Source: Reinekea sp. G2M2-21
GTDB taxonomy: Bacteria > Pseudomonadota > Gammaproteobacteria > Pseudomonadales > Natronospirillaceae
Direction of reading: 5' to 3'
Assembly (NCBI RefSeq): GCF_015687175.1
Contig: NZ_JADPQG010000008.1
Span: 159,673-223,672, forward strand
DNA length: 64,000 nt
Each line of letters begins with the position of its first letter. Positions within the stretch are counted from its first letter, which is position 1. Of the stretch, positions 8,181 through 18,000 are shown one piece after another. Below the pieces are notes generated by a model. That model was not told where the DNA came from and did no database searches. It worked only from the letters and a program-made list of their open reading frames with translations. A program made the translations under genes and the position numbers.

Positions 8181-9608
8181 TTACTCGACACAGGTTTGCC
8201 AGTAGACGCCATCGGTTCCACACTGGGTTGTGTATTCACCGTTTGCATAGGTAATTTTCCGCCTCCATTCACCTTTCTGGTTTCTGGAGATCCTGTGCTC
8301 GTCGTCACCGTCTTTAAATGTTTTCGTTTTTACCCACCAATCCGCGCTCCCCGTTTCGGTGTCATCGAAGCGATAAGACAGGCCATAGAGCGTAGGAATC
8401 AATAAATCGAAATCAATATAGTCCGATAGACTGTTCAGGTTGACCCAATCAATCAAGAATGGAAAATCCGTATCAGTCGGGTAGTGGTACTGAGTATTAT
8501 ATTCGATGTCGTCTATTTCATAGTCGATAAACGCATATCGTCCGGTCAGAATGGCGGCAAAGTCACTGACCACACAATCGTTATATTCCGTCGCGGTACG
8601 TGAAGACAAATTAACCAATTCATAGCCAATGCCTTCGCTGTGCAACCGAACGCCTTCTTTTATGTCGCAACTGTATGGGCTGTCATCACCTTTTCGGGAT
8701 TCAAATTCAAAACTTTCGGTTACGGTCGCATTGTCGTAAGGCTGCGTTGTCTTGTTACCATAAATAATGGTGCGGATTTCGGTTTCCAGGTCTTCATCGA
8801 TTTTGATCAATTCGAAACGATTGATGGTATCGGTGATCAGGTAGGTTTCACGATACCAGGCATCCGGGTAAGTGTCAGCGTCGACGTCGCGATCATCCGA
8901 TTGAAAAAAACTGACCCGAGCCAGGGCGGCGTCCGGATACTGCGCCTGCAACTGTGCTGTGTGCGCAACACTGGCCTGTAAACCCTTGACAATCTTCTGG
9001 GCAATGTCAGACGCGGCGATATCCCCCGAAGCCACAAAGTCGGCGAATATTCGTTCTTGGGACATATTGTAGTGTGCAACGGCTACGGCTATGGCGTCGT
9101 CTACGAGCTTGGTCAGATCCGTCTGTAAGCCAACATCGGCTTTCACGCTGTCACAATTCAGATTGGACAGCGTATTGGCAGCCACCTTTTTTTGTGCGCT
9201 TTGCCAGATGACCGACGTCAGCGGTGTAATGTGAACATTGGATTGGCTGGCGTTTTCGTCAAAGCTGGGTGGTAATGTCATGCTGTAGGCTTGAGTCACG
9301 GTGCCGAGGTCGGCATCCACGGCACCCACCGGAACCTGCACAACAAGCGGCGCGTAGGCCAGACAGCTGCGTTGATCCGGCGTCAGTGCGAGTTCATATT
9401 GCCCTGCGTTACCTGATAGAGCGGAGGGTTCATCACTGTCGGCGATGCCGTTGTAATTCAGGTCCAGAAAAACAGTCGCGCCAGACACGTAGCCGTCGAT
9501 GACGCGTCCTGCAATCGTTGTTGTTGAATTTGTCGGCGGGTCTGTCGGTCCACATGCCGACAGTAAAATACTGAGTGAGAACAGAGTACCAAGAGTTTTG
9601 TTTAACAT
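8181..9608 (-). CDS. Lipoprotein with calcium-loop motif, paralogue 2
   Basis: 475 residues; AAGGAAA precedes the ATG. Clear lipobox (LSILLSAC), so lipid-anchored. After a Thr/Pro-rich linker comes GATVFLDLNYNGIADSDEPS, an SdrD B-like calcium loop with a carboxypeptidase-regulatory-like flavour. The C-terminus WWVKTKTFKDGDD and CGTDGVYWQTC matches the downstream paralogue. The two genes lie 117 bp apart in the same orientation. Confidence 0.7.
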   Translation of the reverse strand: MLNKTLGTLFSLSILLSACGPTDPPTNSTTTIAGRVIDGYVSGATVFLDLNYNGIADSDEPSALSGNAGQYELALTPDQRSCLAYAPLVVQVPVGAVDADLGTVTQAYSMTLPPSFDENASQSNVHITPLTSVIWQSAQKKVAANTLSNLNCDSVKADVGLQTDLTKLVDDAIAVAVAHYNMSQERIFADFVASGDIAASDIAQKIVKGLQASVAHTAQLQAQYPDAALARVSFFQSDDRDVDADTYPDAWYRETYLITDTINRFELIKIDEDLETEIRTIIYGNKTTQPYDNATVTESFEFESRKGDDSPYSCDIKEGVRLHSEGIGYELVNLSSRTATEYNDCVVSDFAAILTGRYAFIDYEIDDIEYNTQYHYPTDTDFPFLIDWVNLNSLSDYIDFDLLIPTLYGLSYRFDDTETGSADWWVKTKTFKDGDDEHRISRNQKGEWRRKITYANGEYTTQCGTDGVYWQTCVE

Positions 9609-9728
9609 AGCATTTTCCTTTTTGAGTTGGCGATGTTTGGATCCTTTCGCCGTTTTTTAAGCAAACGAAGCCTCGGGTGCTCAAAATACGGAGCACCAAA
9701 TGATCGTTGATAAATGGGGTTGTTGGGT

Positions 9729-11288
9729 TTAGGCGGAGAGCATTCGCTGTCGCCGGTACTTATGAAATAAGGCGCTGAACAAAAACCAAAGCAGGGTGAT
9801 GCCAAGAGTTAATGACATAAACAATGTGCTTGAAATTTCTGTGTCACTTAACGCAGTGGTGGTATACCGCACCGGTATGTTCATTTGCCGATTCGGATTG
9901 CGCTGCAACCAAGCCCAGCGTTGGCCATTGTTGTCCGGATAGAATACATCCAGCATCGTCAGCTCAGAGTCTGTCTGATGGAAAACCACAAATGTGGGGG
10001 GTTGTACCGTTGGGAATTCAGTGATGTCGGGTTGTCCGTCGATCAATCTGAACAGAAACGTTTTCTGTGCATTACCGAAAGCAAGGTAACCCTTTTCTGC
10101 AACGTCATTCACGAAATACCAACTTAACTCGACCGCTGGCTGTCGCCAGAGTACCGAGGTTGTACTGTTGGCGTAGCGCAGAAGGGTTGAGTTGAGTATG
10201 GCGAGCTCCTGGCCTTGGAACGATACAAAGACGGGCGTGGTGCTGGTCGGATTTTGCCACACCAATTCTGCTTGCTGCATAAAACGTTGATAACTGTTGC
10301 TGTCCTTTGTGTAGCCTTCGGTATTCAGCCATGGGTTTTTTAACGAACGACTTAACCAGTCGGTTTTGATGTCTTGCCCAGTACGGTAGGTTAAGCCCAG
10401 AGACCGTACCAGGGGTTGCACGCTTCCCAGGTTGCGAACAGTCAAATTAATGCTGGATGGCTGTTCGGGTTTCTGTGCACCGGTCGTAAAAGATGGAATG
10501 CTCTGCAGCGCCATTTGAGTATTTTCCTGCCAGCGTCGTTCGCTCTCATTGTCGGTGACGAACTCGACACCAGCGGACTGCTGTATTGCCTGCGCAGGCT
10601 CAGCGACAAGCACCGGGAACCGTAAGGAATAATCGCTCACCAGCAGACAACTGAATACAAACAGGGCAGTTATGGTGGTTCGGCCGGTCAGCAACAGGAT
10701 TTGTTGGGAAGCAAAACGGAGCTTGGGTTGGGTAACAAAGGTGCCAGCCAACAGAGTAAAAATGAAAATCGGAAACAACAGCGCCAAATGCCATGGCAAT
10801 ACTGTCCAGGTTAGTATCAAGCCGGAGGCAACGAACACCAAGATGCTTCGGACCTGACGATATTCCGCGCAATAGTGTGCCACCAAAATAGCCGACAACG
10901 ATGTAAACCAGACCCAGACAAATGCGACAATATCTAGTGGCAAGGTGGCCGATGTTTGAATGGCCAACCAAATGGCGATCGGCACCAGCTGCGTCAGCGC
11001 GGCAACACTCAAAAACTGTAGACCGATTGCACGCAGGCGCGCACCGGGCGTTGCCCACAGCTGGCGCCACAAAAATGCATGACCATTCTGCCAGCTTAAA
11101 TAGGACATAAACAAAAAGTTTTCGAGCCACCAAACAATCCCGAACAGAGACGTTACATTGGTGTCCGCATTGAGTGTCAGGGAGTGTGCTGTTAACAGCA
11201 TTAAGCCGATATTCAATACCGTCTGTGCAACCATCGCTGGCCAGTAGTGTCGATAGAATGTTGCGCTCATGAGCCCGCTGAGAGTCAT
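9729..11288 (-). CDS. ABC transporter membrane protein (YtrA-type operon)
   Basis: 519 residues with about six N-terminal membrane helices (residues 1-230), a large soluble extracytoplasmic region (~230-490) and a final membrane helix (LFMSLTLGITLLWFLFSALF). Its ATG overlaps the stop of the ATPase gene (ATGA), so translation is coupled. With that ATPase and the GntR regulator it forms a YtrA-like export or stress operon. The substrate is not evident; such operons often answer cell-wall-active or membrane-active compounds. Confidence 0.75.
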   Translation of the reverse strand: MTLSGLMSATFYRHYWPAMVAQTVLNIGLMLLTAHSLTLNADTNVTSLFGIVWWLENFLFMSYLSWQNGHAFLWRQLWATPGARLRAIGLQFLSVAALTQLVPIAIWLAIQTSATLPLDIVAFVWVWFTSLSAILVAHYCAEYRQVRSILVFVASGLILTWTVLPWHLALLFPIFIFTLLAGTFVTQPKLRFASQQILLLTGRTTITALFVFSCLLVSDYSLRFPVLVAEPAQAIQQSAGVEFVTDNESERRWQENTQMALQSIPSFTTGAQKPEQPSSINLTVRNLGSVQPLVRSLGLTYRTGQDIKTDWLSRSLKNPWLNTEGYTKDSNSYQRFMQQAELVWQNPTSTTPVFVSFQGQELAILNSTLLRYANSTTSVLWRQPAVELSWYFVNDVAEKGYLAFGNAQKTFLFRLIDGQPDITEFPTVQPPTFVVFHQTDSELTMLDVFYPDNNGQRWAWLQRNPNRQMNIPVRYTTTALSDTEISSTLFMSLTLGITLLWFLFSALFHKYRRQRMLSA

Positions 11289-11992
11289 ACACTTGCTTCC
11301 TTGGCTGGTTGTAACATGGCTTCAATGGCATGTCGGAATGTCGGTTCAATATCGTGCAGGCTTTCGGTTTCGCCATGCCACGTGACCCGACCTTCGGCAA
11401 GAATCAGAACCTGATCGGTGAGCCGTTCCAGCTCATACATTTGGTGCGTGCTAAACAAAACGCAGGGCTGATCGTCCATAAACATCTGACTGAGAATTTC
11501 CAGGCAGTGATTGATGGCAACAACATCAATACCCAACGTGGGCTCATCCAACAGCCAGATTTGTGGATGCTGAGACAGCATAATGGCTAGATGTAAACCC
11601 GCTCGCTCACCTGTGGAAAGGTTGCGGTATTGCTGCTGTGAGTCGATGTTAAATACATTCACAATTTCGGTGAAGCGGGCATCGTCCCAGGTCGACTGTG
11701 TTTGGCTCGAACGACTGCGGAACAGGCTGGCCAGTTGACCGACACGAAGGTAACCGGGATACGCCGTTTGTGGGTGTATATGACCAACCCGAGTTGAGGC
11801 GCACGCAATGTGACCGGTCAGTGGTTGTTCAGCACCGGCAATGAATTTCATCAGACTGCTTTTACCCGCCCCATTGCGACCAATAAGCCCATAGATGTGA
11901 CCGAAGTTCAGCGTGAGTCTGGGGATATGCAGATGCCAGTCACCCTGATACCGGTGTTTTAGGTTGGTAATTGAAATGGCCGGCTTATCCAC
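11285..11992 (-). CDS. ABC transporter ATP-binding protein
   Basis: 235 residues from a GTG preceded by GAGG, which leaves only an 8-bp overlap with the regulator gene. An ATG at 12019 or one at 12073 would also work but overlap it more. Walker A is GLIGRNGAGKSS, the signature LSTGERAGL and Walker B IWLLDEPTLGID, with a switch His in STHQ. The Q-loop is present as HIHPQT. Cytoplasmic energising subunit of the adjacent permease. Confidence 0.85.
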   Translation of the reverse strand: MDKPAISITNLKHRYQGDWHLHIPRLTLNFGHIYGLIGRNGAGKSSLMKFIAGAEQPLTGHIACASTRVGHIHPQTAYPGYLRVGQLASLFRSRSSQTQSTWDDARFTEIVNVFNIDSQQQYRNLSTGERAGLHLAIMLSQHPQIWLLDEPTLGIDVVAINHCLEILSQMFMDDQPCVLFSTHQMYELERLTDQVLILAEGRVTWHGETESLHDIEPTFRHAIEAMLQPAKEASV

Positions 11993-12377
11993 GCGTATTA
12001 TCCTCTGGTAATAACTCATCCAATGCTTGCAACAGTCGCTGGCGACTGACCCCAAGTGGGCGCGTTGCGACAATAAAGGTTTCTGCCGCGTTCTTTATTT
12101 GCCGGTCTATTTCGGCGTCACTGAAACGAACTTCGGTCTGGGCCACAAAATAGCCTTTGCCGGGATGACTGACCAAACTGCCGGATTGCACCAACAGACC
12201 GAACGCCTTGCTGATGGTATTGGGATTTATTTTCAGTTCTTTGGCTAACTGCCGAACACTGGTGAGGGCTTCGCCGGGCGCCAATTCGCCATGCGCAATC
12301 GCCAGTTCGACCTGGCGGCGGAGCTGGGCGCTGAGCGGTTCCTGATTGTCGGTGTGGAGCTTGAATGAAATGGGCAT
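11985..12377 (-). CDS. GntR/YtrA-family repressor
   Basis: 130 residues: an N-terminal winged helix (PLSAQLRRQVELAIAHGEL, then LTSVRQLAKELKINPNTISK) and a short C-terminal dimerisation tail, the layout of the YtrA subfamily. First gene of the three-gene operon. Operator half-sites lie inside its own promoter, so it should be autoregulated and released by an unknown inducer. Confidence 0.85.
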   Translation of the reverse strand: MPISFKLHTDNQEPLSAQLRRQVELAIAHGELAPGEALTSVRQLAKELKINPNTISKAFGLLVQSGSLVSHPGKGYFVAQTEVRFSDAEIDRQIKNAAETFIVATRPLGVSRQRLLQALDELLPEDNTRG

Positions 12378-12397
12378 TCGACACGCTTATCAAATCA

Positions 12398-12436
12398 ACT
12401 GCACTAAGGATAGTAGTGCAGTTAGTGCAGTGTCAA
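12398..12436 (-). promoter_or_regulatory. Promoter with overlapping YtrA operator
   Basis: On the minus strand a consensus -35 (TTGACA, 12431-12436) and a -10-like TATCCT (12407-12412) are 18 bp apart. The spacer is filled by operator half-sites: ACTGCACTA at 12398-12406, then two direct copies of TAGTGCAGT at 12414-12422 and 12423-12431. A repressor bound here would block RNA polymerase. Confidence 0.7.
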
Positions 12437-12514
12437 CGGATATTTTAAAATCGGATTGTTGAGGAGGCGGATTTTGCGAGAGACCCGCATGGTTACAGGG
12501 CGCAGTTATTGGTT

Positions 12515-12919
12515 TTATTGAGCGACATGCCTGGCGAAGTTGTCCAGAATCGCCTGCCAACCCGCCTTTTGCATGTCGGCGGAGTTCTGATCTTCGGCAT
12601 CAAAAACTTCAGTGACCTTAACGCCAGCCTCGGTTGCTTCAAACAAAACCTGAACCTGTCGGTCGTCACCGAGGGAATATTCTATTCGGCTATTAGGCTC
12701 GACAACGGTGTAGGTGCCGGAAAAATCAAAGCCCATGGAGCCGTCTTTGGCTTCCATACGGGAACTGAATTGACCGCCCACGCGCAGGTCAACGTCACAG
12801 GCGGTGGTGTGCCAATCATCGGATGCGGCGTTCCATTGCATAATGTCGGCAGGAGTATTCCATGCTTGCCACACCGTATCGAGGTCGGCATTGACGGTGG
12901 TTTGAATGGTGATTTTCAT
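12515..12919 (-). CDS. SRPBCC (AHSA1-like) domain protein
   Basis: 134 residues; GGAGACC precedes the ATG. Single START-like domain: the opening TVNADLDTVWQAWNTPADI, the central DLRVGGQFSSRME and the C-terminal helix GWQAILDNFARHV are typical of the AHSA1/polyketide-cyclase-like group. These cytoplasmic proteins bind hydrophobic ligands; a specific function cannot be read from the sequence. Confidence 0.8.
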   Translation of the reverse strand: MKITIQTTVNADLDTVWQAWNTPADIMQWNAASDDWHTTACDVDLRVGGQFSSRMEAKDGSMGFDFSGTYTVVEPNSRIEYSLGDDRQVQVLFEATEAGVKVTEVFDAEDQNSADMQKAGWQAILDNFARHVAQ

Positions 12920-13226
12920 GATGTCAGGTCTCCAGAGCCTGGGGTAAAAATCTGATAATAGCTGGTTTCGATGAAAAGCGTTTTAAAAGTTTTTTGAAAT
13001 GAGTCCGCGTGCATTTTGAATAAAAAGATACAGAAAACCGCTCGGTCAACTTGGGCTAAGCACCAACGGTAATGTGAGTGTGCTCGCACAGAACCCATAA
13101 ACAATGTCGCAATTGCGAACGTATCCCGACAACTCGCTTTGCCCTATAGTAGCGTTTTTTGATCAATCGACTTTGGGTGTGACTTCTGCTGGTGCGCGGG
13201 TCAACTTTGTTTAGGGAACAGAAATC

Positions 13227-14093
13227 ATGGGCATCGTTGTCGCGTTAACCGCTGCATTATTTTGGGCCATATCTGCCCGCTTTTATGGTCACAGTGCGGC
13301 GCAGTGGTCGGTTTTCCTGTTGAACTTTGCTAAGAACCTGAGTGCAGTCGTTTTACTGGCCTTGGCGTTGTGGCTGTTGCCCATGCGATTGACGGCAGAT
13401 TGGCAAACGGTGCTGATCTTAGTGCTCAGTGGTGTGATCGGCATTGGTATTGGCGACACGGCTCTGTTTGCGGCATTACGACGCATGGGCGAGCAGAACA
13501 CGCTGTTGATCGCCGAAACGTTAGCGCCATTGCTGGTGGTAATGCTGGGGTTCGTCTTGCTGGCGGAAGAGCTGCATTGGCTGCATGGCGTGGGGATATT
13601 TTTGGTGTTGTTAGCCACCGATCTGGCCATTGGCTGGCGACGCTCAAAAAGCATCAACAAAGCGGCGGTCGGTTTTGCGGTGGTTGCTGCGGCTTGCCAA
13701 GCCACGGGTGCATTGGTGTCGCGTTATTATTTGAGCACCACCGAGTTGGGCGTGCTGGAATCAGCTGTATGGCGTTTGCTGGGTGGGCTGTTGTTTGTGT
13801 CTGCGGTGTTGCTGGTTATGATGATGCGGCGCCAGACCATTCGGTATCAGCCACTCACCTTGCGCCAGAGCAGTAAACTGTTTGTCGCGATCTTACTTGG
13901 CACTGTACTGGGTGTGTTTATGTTGCAATGGAGCCTGGACCTATTGCGCGCCGGTGTCGCCCAAACATTATTGGCCTCGAGTCCTCTGTTTGCCGTGATT
14001 GTAGCGTGGTTTAACCGAGATGCCGTGACCGCCAAGCAATGGCTGGCTGTTGTGATTGGGGTTGTTGGCGTCGCGGCAATTTCATTGGCCTGA
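13227..14093 (+). CDS. EamA/DMT-family transporter
   Basis: 288 residues, ten hydrophobic helices in two EamA repeats (GIVVALTAALFWAISARF at the start; GTVLGVFMLQWSLDLLRAG in the second half). DMT exporters of this size move metabolites such as amino acids or riboflavin; the substrate is not predictable. GGGAAC precedes the ATG. The gene converges with the phosphatase gene, 18 bp apart. Confidence 0.85.
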   Translation: MGIVVALTAALFWAISARFYGHSAAQWSVFLLNFAKNLSAVVLLALALWLLPMRLTADWQTVLILVLSGVIGIGIGDTALFAALRRMGEQNTLLIAETLAPLLVVMLGFVLLAEELHWLHGVGIFLVLLATDLAIGWRRSKSINKAAVGFAVVAAACQATGALVSRYYLSTTELGVLESAVWRLLGGLLFVSAVLLVMMMRRQTIRYQPLTLRQSSKLFVAILLGTVLGVFMLQWSLDLLRAGVAQTLLASSPLFAVIVAWFNRDAVTAKQWLAVVIGVVGVAAISLA

Positions 14094-14111
14094 ACTCGGA
14101 TGCCTTTACCG

Positions 14112-14702
14112 TTATTGATTCAAGAAAGCCACGGCTCGGTTTTTGAAAAAGTCGTCTTCAACCAGTTTGGTTATTTTGCCCGACTGAATACCAAAGTTTA
14201 CGTAGCCGACCGAGTCCAGTGGCATGCCGATCCACCAGGCGATCACATAGCTCGCCGCAAATGCGTGAGTCGAGATGACCGACACTGCCGGCAGCGAAAG
14301 TGTATCAAGATATGTATAAATTCTTCCGGCAAATTCTCGCTTGGTTTCAGCGCCTTCCACAATACGATGATCCATGCGGTTTGTTCCGTCTTCTGGCCTT
14401 ATTCGTTTATCCAGCCACGCTTGAACTTGGCCGTCCGCTTTTCCGAAACTCATTTCGCGTAACGCCGCCGTTGTGTCTAACGTGGCCCCGGTCGCTTTTA
14501 CGATCTGCTCGGCGGTCGATTTTGCGCGCGCAAGATCGGATGAAAATACTGCGTCGATGTTGGCTTCTGCTTTCAACCGATTTGCAATTGTAATCGCATC
14601 GTTCACACCTTTTTCGGTCAGTGCTGAGTCGTACCAGCCACCGACCCGACCCTCCAAATGATGCGCTGCTTCGGTGTGCGATATGACGTACAGAGTTTTC
14701 AT
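14112..14702 (-). CDS. Histidine phosphatase-family protein
   Basis: 196 residues with the phosphoglycerate-mutase fold. The N-terminal RHGE motif is altered to SHTE (YVISHTEAAHHLEGR), the second catalytic His is in VISTHAFAAS, and the conserved FSSDLARAKSTAEQI segment is present. The catalytic His residues remain but the phosphate-binding Arg of the first motif is Ser, so activity is uncertain. Its ATG overlaps the stop of a VOC-gene remnant (ATGA), evidence that it was once the second gene of a VOC-phosphatase pair. Confidence 0.75.
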   Translation of the reverse strand: MKTLYVISHTEAAHHLEGRVGGWYDSALTEKGVNDAITIANRLKAEANIDAVFSSDLARAKSTAEQIVKATGATLDTTAALREMSFGKADGQVQAWLDKRIRPEDGTNRMDHRIVEGAETKREFAGRIYTYLDTLSLPAVSVISTHAFAASYVIAWWIGMPLDSVGYVNFGIQSGKITKLVEDDFFKNRAVAFLNQ

Positions 14703-14765
14703 AGACGTTCATCCTGTTCAAGCGCGTGTTGAGTTATCCCCAATCGCTTACCAAATGGGGCAATC
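14699..14765 (-). pseudogene. 3'-end remnant of a VOC (glyoxalase-fold) gene
   Basis: The minus strand encodes IAPFGKRLGITQH followed by ALEQDERL and a stop. The intact VOC protein encoded at 27498-27863 ends LIDPFGNRLGITQHGAQAC. At DNA level 35 of 41 positions match, including 16 consecutive bases. The remnant's TGA overlaps the phosphatase ATG, so this is the native 3' end of a gene whose body now lies on the far side of the island, or of a lost paralogue. Confidence 0.65.
14725..14740. repeat. Left att-like direct repeat of the island
   Basis: CGTGTTGAGTTATCCC is identical to 27515-27530 and in the same orientation; both lie in VOC-gene 3' ends. Flanking similarity extends to 14765. Sixteen identical bases in gene 3' ends on both sides of a foreign-looking segment fit attL/attR of a site-specific integration. 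Confidence 0.5.
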
Positions 14766-14798
14766 GATATAATAAAGCGTTAGTTGTCGCAGTCCCAG

Positions 14799-14841
14799 TA
14801 GTCATAGGTGTTTGATATCCCGTACTATCCTGCGTTGCCAT
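14799..14841. repeat. 43-bp repeat, left copy
   Basis: Matches 24154-24196 at 34 of 43 positions without gaps, in direct orientation; weaker similarity (AGCGTT.GTTG) continues upstream of both. Read on the minus strand both copies encode a similar peptide (MATQDSTGYQTPMTT here, MTAQDNTGYRTLVTT on the right), which hints at a coding origin. Confidence 0.6.
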
Positions 14842-15073
14842 GATTTTGTTCTGAATGTTTGTGGGAGCCGTTATCGGGATGTCGATCAAAACTGTGATCC
14901 TCGTCAAATTCTTCGCTCGGAGTTGACAAAATGCTTGCGAAAAACTGACAGTCTAAATATTGTTCAGGGCTCAAAGGAATGTAGCTTGGCCGTGGTTGCC
15001 AAATCAGTGCTCGATGTATTCTTACCTCAAGTCAACCTGTGCATTCCATTTATCAGACTTCAAAGGGAATGTA

Positions 15074-18000
15074 ATGCACGGTCTCCTTCCAGGTTTTCTC
15101 CAAACTATAAATAATGCGATTAAAGAACCTACGCGAGTTTTCGTTGTTATTGGGTTATCGGTCTTGTCGGCCTTGTTCTCTGCTCAAGCATCGGCGACTG
15201 AATATGGCGAATATGAAGAATTTGGTCTTGGGGCTTTCCGGGAGCGATTGTTCAGCCAAATGGAAAGCTATGACCCTTACTCCGGTAAAGTCAACTTTGT
15301 GCATCATGACGCCAGCATTAGAAGCTCCAGTTCGCTTTCTGTGAATTTTAACCGCCGCTTTCTCAATAAGCTTGATACCTATGGTGCGCACGCTGGCGAT
15401 TGGGCATTGAGTTTTGGTATGGTGCAAAATGTATCGGGGTTTCCGTCGGGGGAATTTTGTGATCAAGTCCTAAGCAGGCCATTTATTACCCCCTCTGGCA
15501 TGATCAAAGAGTTTGTCGCCTCACTGGAAATCATGAGACCCAATACCCCTGCCATCTATCAGCTGGTCAGTAAAGACGGTTGGCGAGCCTACTGTTGGTA
15601 TGCAGGGAGTGTACCCAAGTCTTACCAATACAAAGAGGGAAATAACCCTCGTGGCCGCGATGAAGTAGTATTCCAAAGCCCAGACGGCACTAAGTATATC
15701 GTTGGGCAAAAATTTACCCGTATCAAATACCCTGGGAGTGGCGGCTATTCATCGGGTGGTAATATGGAATGGTTGGTAACCCGCGTCGAATCAGCTGCTG
15801 GAGACTGGTATAACATCAGTTATGTGACAGAAAAGATTTTGCTGCGCAGCCGCAGTGGTCCAGATGACAAAGTGTTAACCTACAAGCTTTCCTCTATAGG
15901 GATGTCTGACGGTTCAGTCATCAATTTCGACTATGAGACGGTTACCTTAAAGCGAACCAGCGATTCTAATTACCAGCAAATGTTGCTTGATAAAGTTCGT
16001 TATAACTCGCAGATAATAATTGACTACGACTATGTAAAACGAATTCAGTCGTCCGTGACTCCAATAGAATCCATGGTTTTGAGTAAAGCAAATTTAGGTG
16101 AAGGCATAACCTGGGACTACGGCAATGGTATGAGTGCTTCACCTTTGGGTGACTATGTTTTCACATCACCGAATGGGTTGACAGGAACTTACAAAATGAG
16201 CTTCAGGGACTTCTATAAAGTATCCACTACCTATTTGAAGTCTGCTCAATATACAGGGGTTGGCATCAATCAAACCACCCACTATGACTACGAAACCAAT
16301 ACTCAAAAAGATCCGATATCGACAACAGTAAAAAACGGAAAAACCTGCACCAAATACGTCCATTGGGGCGATCACAATACCCCGACAGGCGCAGATTTAT
16401 ACAAGCGTGGTACGACGAAAGAAGTTTTAACCTACAACGACAATAGCTGCAGCGTGCTGGCTCAAAAAGTGATTTATACCCATGTACCCATAAAAGTCTC
16501 TAATGCTGACGAAGTTCGTAAGCGACCGAGTGCCACCTATCACGAAACGCGCGTTCCGGTCGTCAGCAACGTTAAAACTGAAATCTACAACAATGGTGGT
16601 ACGGATATTTTCGAAACCACCTACTCAAATTGGGACGGCTATTTAAACCCGAGAACAACGGTTGAAAGGTTTTCCTCATCTGGCTACGCAACACAAACCC
16701 GCACCAAAACCCTGACATATGAGAACAATGTAACCGCGTGGGTTTTAGGCCTGCCTGATACCACCACGCTATCAGGGATTGCTGGAAGCACAAATAACGA
16801 CTATCACAGCAATGGGCTACTGAAGAAATCGAATAGCTACGGTATTACCAATAACTATACCTATCATACAAAGGGTGATCTCTACCAACATACCGACCCG
16901 CGCAATAAGGTAACCACGTTTAGCGATTATAAGAAAGGCGTCGCACGGGCGGTTTCTGGACCAGAGGGTTACTCTGTCTCCCGCATTGTCGATGACTACG
17001 GCAACACCACATCTGAAACCAAATGGGGTGTTACGACAGGGTATGGCTATGACCGCCTGAATCGCTTAACGAGTGTTACCACGCCTTCCGGTTCAGACTT
17101 TAATATTGATATTGATTACAGCAAAAACAGTACGGGTTTAAAGCAAACTGTAACCCGTGGCTTTCATATCAGCGAAAGCCAATACAATGGGTTGGGTCAG
17201 CTGAAGTGGCAAAAGCAAACGGTTGCCGGTGTTAACAGCGGCACCTCAGCGTCAACGACGACCTACTTCAACTACGATGCTGCCGGGAATCGAACCTTTG
17301 TCAGTTACCCCAATGCCAGTACGACGGGTACAACAACCGCCTATGATGGGCTTGGTCGTATTACCACAGTCACGCAAAGCGACAATTCAAAATCAACCTT
17401 CAATTATAAAGCGGGCAATAAAGTCAGCGTGACAGATGCTCAGGGCAATACCGTCACCAATACCTATTTGTCTTGGGGCAACCCGGGAGAAAAATACCTG
17501 GCTAAAACCGAACAGCCCGCCTCAAGTGCCAATACCAGTGCTATATTAAGCCCGGCCATTACCACCACTATTGCGCGCAACAACTTAGGGCTGATCGATT
17601 ACGTGATACAAGCTGGTTTCACGCAAGACTACGCCTACACCCCAAGCTGGCAATTGGATTACATCACCACGCCTGAAACCGGAAAAACCGATTATTCCTT
17701 CGACGCCAACGGCAACATGACTGAAAAAACTGTTGATGGTCAAAAAACTATTTATACCTACGACGGCTTAAACCGGCTCGACTTCGTGAACTACCCAGCC
17801 CCAGCTTACGATGTAGACTACAAATACAACAGCAAAGGGCAATTGGAGTGGGTCAGCAAAGGCAATCTGAAATGGAGTTATGCCTATACCGACAACGGCG
17901 TCATGAACAACGAAACATTGACGCACAGTGCCGATGCGAAAACCTGGGCATTTGTTTATGCTATAGACAGCTACGACAATGTCGCCTCTATCACTTACCC

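Larger units (their letters stand above)
14703..15073. other. Gene-free left end of the island
   Basis: 371 bp holding the VOC remnant, the att-like repeat, the left 43-bp island repeat and a leader of ~230 bp before the RHS gene. A consensus-like TTGACA lies at 14925 but I see no well-spaced -10 partner. No further coding frame is supported. Confidence 0.5.

Noticed and set aside
10600..11400. 266-residue minus-strand frame overlapping the ABC permease gene
   Set aside because: It runs out of frame through the permease and ATPase genes, is Cys/Arg-rich and lacks domains; the permease frame has clear membrane helices and coupling.
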